From Desulfobacterales bacterium (GTDB lineage: Bacteria > Desulfobacterota > Desulfobacteria > Desulfobacterales > UBA5852), in contig JASJBQ010000174.1 in assembly GCA_030066455.1 (NCBI GenBank), positions 1 through 9,586 on the forward strand: a stretch of 9,586 nt of DNA. Direction: 5' to 3'. Shown here one piece after another: positions 8,041 through 9,586 of the stretch. The translations under genes were made by a program, and so were the position numbers. Each line of letters starts with the position of its first letter. The stretch's first letter is position 1. The notes under the pieces were generated by a model that saw only the letters and a program-made list of their open reading frames with translations, was not told where the DNA came from and ran no database searches.

Positions 8041-8286
8041 CACATTCCCCAACGCCGAGTCCTTCCAAATAAACTCTGTGCCAGCACCCAGACCGGAGGG
8101 AAGCAAGATGCGTTCAAGTTTCGATCAGCATACCAAGAACGCTGAAGCCAATCTGATCTTAACGGGCGAAGCATTCGTTCAAGATCAAGGCGTACAAGCG
8201 CTGAGAAGTGAGGCGTACTTCATGTACGCCGCAGCGCCGAAGGGCGCCGTAGAACGCAGATATTGGGCGAATGCTTCGCCCGTTAA
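8039..8286. repeat. tandem repeat unit 2 (partial)
   Basis: The second copy of the unit, abutting unit 1 directly and running into the stop codon of the acyl-CoA dehydrogenase gene. It matches 7641-7873 almost throughout; the part of unit 1 that follows copy A has no counterpart here. Like unit 1 it holds no supportable gene. Confidence 0.8.
8159..8286. repeat. palindromic element copy C, perfect 19-bp ends
   Basis: TTAACGGGCGAAGCATTCG (8159-8177) is the exact reverse complement of 8268-8286. The pairing continues inward for nine more bases with three mismatches. Inside lie a perfect 7-bp hairpin (8212-8218 with 8224-8230, loop TTCAT) and a GC hairpin GCGCC-GAAG-GGCGC. Both ends carry TTAA, which could be part of the inverted repeat or a 4-bp target duplication. 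At 128 bp with inverted ends and no coding capacity it resembles a MITE or a REP-like palindromic unit. The right end contains the stop codon of the neighbouring gene (8283-8285). Confidence 0.8.
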
Positions 8287-9446
8287 CGGTTGGCCTTGCG
8301 ATAGCCGAGCTGATCCAACGCAATAATCCACTTGCAGATATTCGACGAGCCCTCCACCATGGTGTAGGTCGGGGCATCCCGGTAGAGGCGGGCCACCGGG
8401 TATTCGGTCGAGTAGCCGTAGGCCCCCAGAATGCGCATGGCGTAGTTGGCGCACTTGACCGCGGTTTCACCGGCCAGGTATTTGGCCATGGCCACGTCGA
8501 GCCCGTTGTCGAGTTGACCCTGGTCCTTGGCCCAGGCGGCTTTGTAGACCAGCAGCCGGGAGGCCTCGATCTCGGTGGCCATCTGGGCGATCATGTCCTG
8601 GTTCATCTGGAATTCGCCGATGGGTTTGCCGAACTGCCGGCGCTCCTGGCAGTATTTGAGCACGATTTCCAGGCAGGCCTGGGCCACCCCCACGGCGCCG
8701 GCGGCCGCCGAAAGCCGCGTCTGGTTCAGGGAGCCGAAGAGGATTTTGGCGCCGTCCCCGGGTTTGCCGATCAGGTTTTCCTTGGGCACCCGGGTGCCGC
8801 TCAGAAAGATCTCCCCGGTGGGCGAGGAATGGGAGCCCAGCTTGTCGAGGTTGGTGGTGCGGATGCCGTTGAAGTTCCTGAGCTCCACCACGAAGGCCGA
8901 AAGGCCCTTGGCGCCCTGGGACTTGTCCGTGTAGGCGTAGTAGATGACCACGTCCCCCACGGGCGCATTGGAGATCCAGGTCTTGGTGCCGTTGAGCTCC
9001 CAGTGATCGCCCCGGTCTTCGGCCGTGGAGTCCATGGCCATGACGTCGGAGCCGGCATCGGGCTCGGTGATGCCGAATCCGCCCACGTATTCGGCGCGGA
9101 CCAGTTTGGCCACGTACTTTTCGCTCAGGGCCTCGCTGCCGTATTTGAAGATCGTGTAGGCGCAGCCCAGGGTTTGCATGTTGATCTGGACCCTGAGTGA
9201 GCTCGACACGCGGGCAATCTCTTCGGTGACGATCATGGCCGAGAGCCAGCCCATGTCCTCGCCGTCGTATTGTTCGGGAATCACGGTGCCGAAGAGGCCC
9301 AGTTCGGCCATGGGTAAAATGGCCTCCTCGTAGGGGAAGTGGTGCTCCGCGTCCCACTTGTCGACGTGGGGGGCAATCTTCTTTTGGGCAAATTCCCGGA
9401 CTGCTTTTCTCAACATTTCCAGATCGGGGGTTAGAGCGAAATCCAC
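8283..9446 (-). CDS. glutaryl-CoA dehydrogenase, non-decarboxylating type
   Basis: A 387-residue FAD-dependent acyl-CoA dehydrogenase of normal length. Family motifs include FGITEPDAGSDVMAM (124-138), TKTWISNA (154-161), CQERRQFGKPIGEFQ (266-280) and the end region MRILGAYGYSTEYPVARLYRDA (337-358). The catalytic base is E365 in MVEGSSN and R85 in SSSLRVQ is the likely carboxylate-binding arginine. The residue before the base is V364; decarboxylating enzymes have tyrosine here (human Tyr369), while the Desulfococcus multivorans enzyme that makes glutaconyl-CoA without CO2 loss has valine. The closing IIALDQLGYRKANR also recalls that protein from memory. It acts in anaerobic breakdown of aromatic and dicarboxylic acids, probably passing electrons to an electron transfer flavoprotein. 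The start is GTG at 9446 with AAGGGAGA (9459-9452) upstream. The TAA stop lies inside the repeat element. Another short-chain acyl-CoA dehydrogenase is the alternative. Confidence 0.88.
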   Translation of the reverse strand: MDFALTPDLEMLRKAVREFAQKKIAPHVDKWDAEHHFPYEEAILPMAELGLFGTVIPEQYDGEDMGWLSAMIVTEEIARVSSSLRVQINMQTLGCAYTIFKYGSEALSEKYVAKLVRAEYVGGFGITEPDAGSDVMAMDSTAEDRGDHWELNGTKTWISNAPVGDVVIYYAYTDKSQGAKGLSAFVVELRNFNGIRTTNLDKLGSHSSPTGEIFLSGTRVPKENLIGKPGDGAKILFGSLNQTRLSAAAGAVGVAQACLEIVLKYCQERRQFGKPIGEFQMNQDMIAQMATEIEASRLLVYKAAWAKDQGQLDNGLDVAMAKYLAGETAVKCANYAMRILGAYGYSTEYPVARLYRDAPTYTMVEGSSNICKWIIALDQLGYRKANR

Positions 9447-9462
9447 GCTATTCTCCCTTAGC

Positions 9463-9482
9463 TAATTGACTTGATTCAATTA
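9463..9482. promoter_or_regulatory. 20-bp palindromic operator candidate before the dehydrogenase
   Basis: TAATTGA (9463-9469) and TCAATTA (9476-9482) form a perfect 7-bp inverted repeat around a six-base spacer. It sits between the -10-like box at 9509-9514 and the ribosome binding site of the dehydrogenase gene, in the usual place for a repressor. The regulator is unknown and no regulator gene is adjacent. Confidence 0.4.
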
Positions 9483-9508
9483 AACACTTTCAGTGAATAG
9501 ATTTGGTC

Positions 9509-9514
9509 ATTATA
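9509..9514 (-). promoter_or_regulatory. TATAAT box of the dehydrogenase promoter
   Basis: A perfect TATAAT on the minus strand about 63 bases ahead of the GTG start. At the right distance (9532-9537) there is only ACGGAA, a poor -35 match, so the promoter may need an activator or the match may be chance in AT-rich sequence. Confidence 0.4.
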
Positions 9515-9541
9515 TGGCGTTCAAATTAATCTTCCGTCGTT

Positions 9542-9586
9542 GTTACTTTTCTTTACGGAAAGAAAAGTAACCAAAAGAAACCGCCC
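9542..9586. repeat. dispersed intergenic repeat, right copy (cut by window end)
   Basis: GTTACTTTTCTTT (9542-9554) and AAAGAAAAGTAAC (9559-9571) form a perfect 13-bp stem with loop ACGG. The right arm runs into CAAAAGAAACCGCC, which matches the left copy at position 43-67. The left copy lacks an intact first arm. Only the beginning of this copy is in the window. Confidence 0.65.

Noticed and set aside
7641..8286. CRISPR array
   Set aside because: There are repeated blocks, but they are long, few, imperfect and lack regular short spacers.
8159..8286. Integron attC site
   Set aside because: Inverted ends and internal folds gave a superficial resemblance, including ATTCGTTCAAG. The end boxes TCTTAAC and GTTAACG do not fit the RYYYAAC/GTTRRRY core, and there is no integrase or cassette gene.
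8271..9200. 309-codon open frame on the plus strand opposite the dehydrogenase
   Set aside because: Shadow of the acyl-CoA dehydrogenase gene; the translation has only low-complexity G/H/V-rich sequence.

Overview
The window reads as a piece of a high-GC chromosome, most likely from an anaerobic, strictly or mostly non-fermenting member of the Desulfobacterota (sulfate reducer or relative). This is inferred from gene content rather than from a marker gene: a tungsten-type aldehyde:ferredoxin oxidoreductase with its own MoaD-like partner, a glutaryl-CoA dehydrogenase of the non-decarboxylating type, and a PerR/KatG oxygen-defence pair. No tRNA, rRNA, CRISPR array or transposase gene was seen.

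Layout. Positions 1-317 hold a dispersed-repeat-like segment and then a structured leader. On the plus strand follow an aldehyde:ferredoxin oxidoreductase family gene (318-2159), a translationally coupled MoaD/ThiS-like gene that starts at TTG (2156-2389), a 264-base gap, and a 12-helix MFS transporter (2654-4000). A perfect 14-bp stem-loop at 4123-4160 sits between the convergent blocks. On the minus strand lie katG (4287-6497), preceded by perR (6707-7168), with PerR-box-like palindromes before each gene and a good sigma70-type promoter for perR. Positions 7248-8282 contain no intact gene: they carry a 41-residue C-terminal remnant of a PcaC-like carboxymuconolactone decarboxylase and an imperfect tandem duplication (offset about 398 bp) of a structured palindromic element. 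The last copy of this element has perfect 19-bp inverted ends, one of which supplies the stop codon of the next gene. That gene, on the minus strand, is an acyl-CoA dehydrogenase best called non-decarboxylating glutaryl-CoA dehydrogenase (8283-9446, GTG start), with a 20-bp palindrome and a TATAAT box upstream. The window ends in a 13-bp stem-loop whose right arm begins a second copy of the repeat seen at position 43.

How the genes may work together. The oxidoreductase and its small sulfur-carrier-like protein probably form one functional unit (cofactor supply plus enzyme) for ferredoxin-linked aldehyde/acid conversion; the MFS protein may import or export a related small acid, but no substrate can be read from it. 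PerR and KatG form a self-contained peroxide-sensing and peroxide-destroying module. The glutaryl-CoA dehydrogenase belongs to anaerobic degradation of aromatic or dicarboxylic acids. The nearby PcaC-like remnant shows that an aromatic-acid-related gene once stood beside it. The most unusual parts are the duplicated palindromic repeats at 7641-8286, the alternative base pairings in the leader at 238-308, and the matching repeats at both ends of the window.
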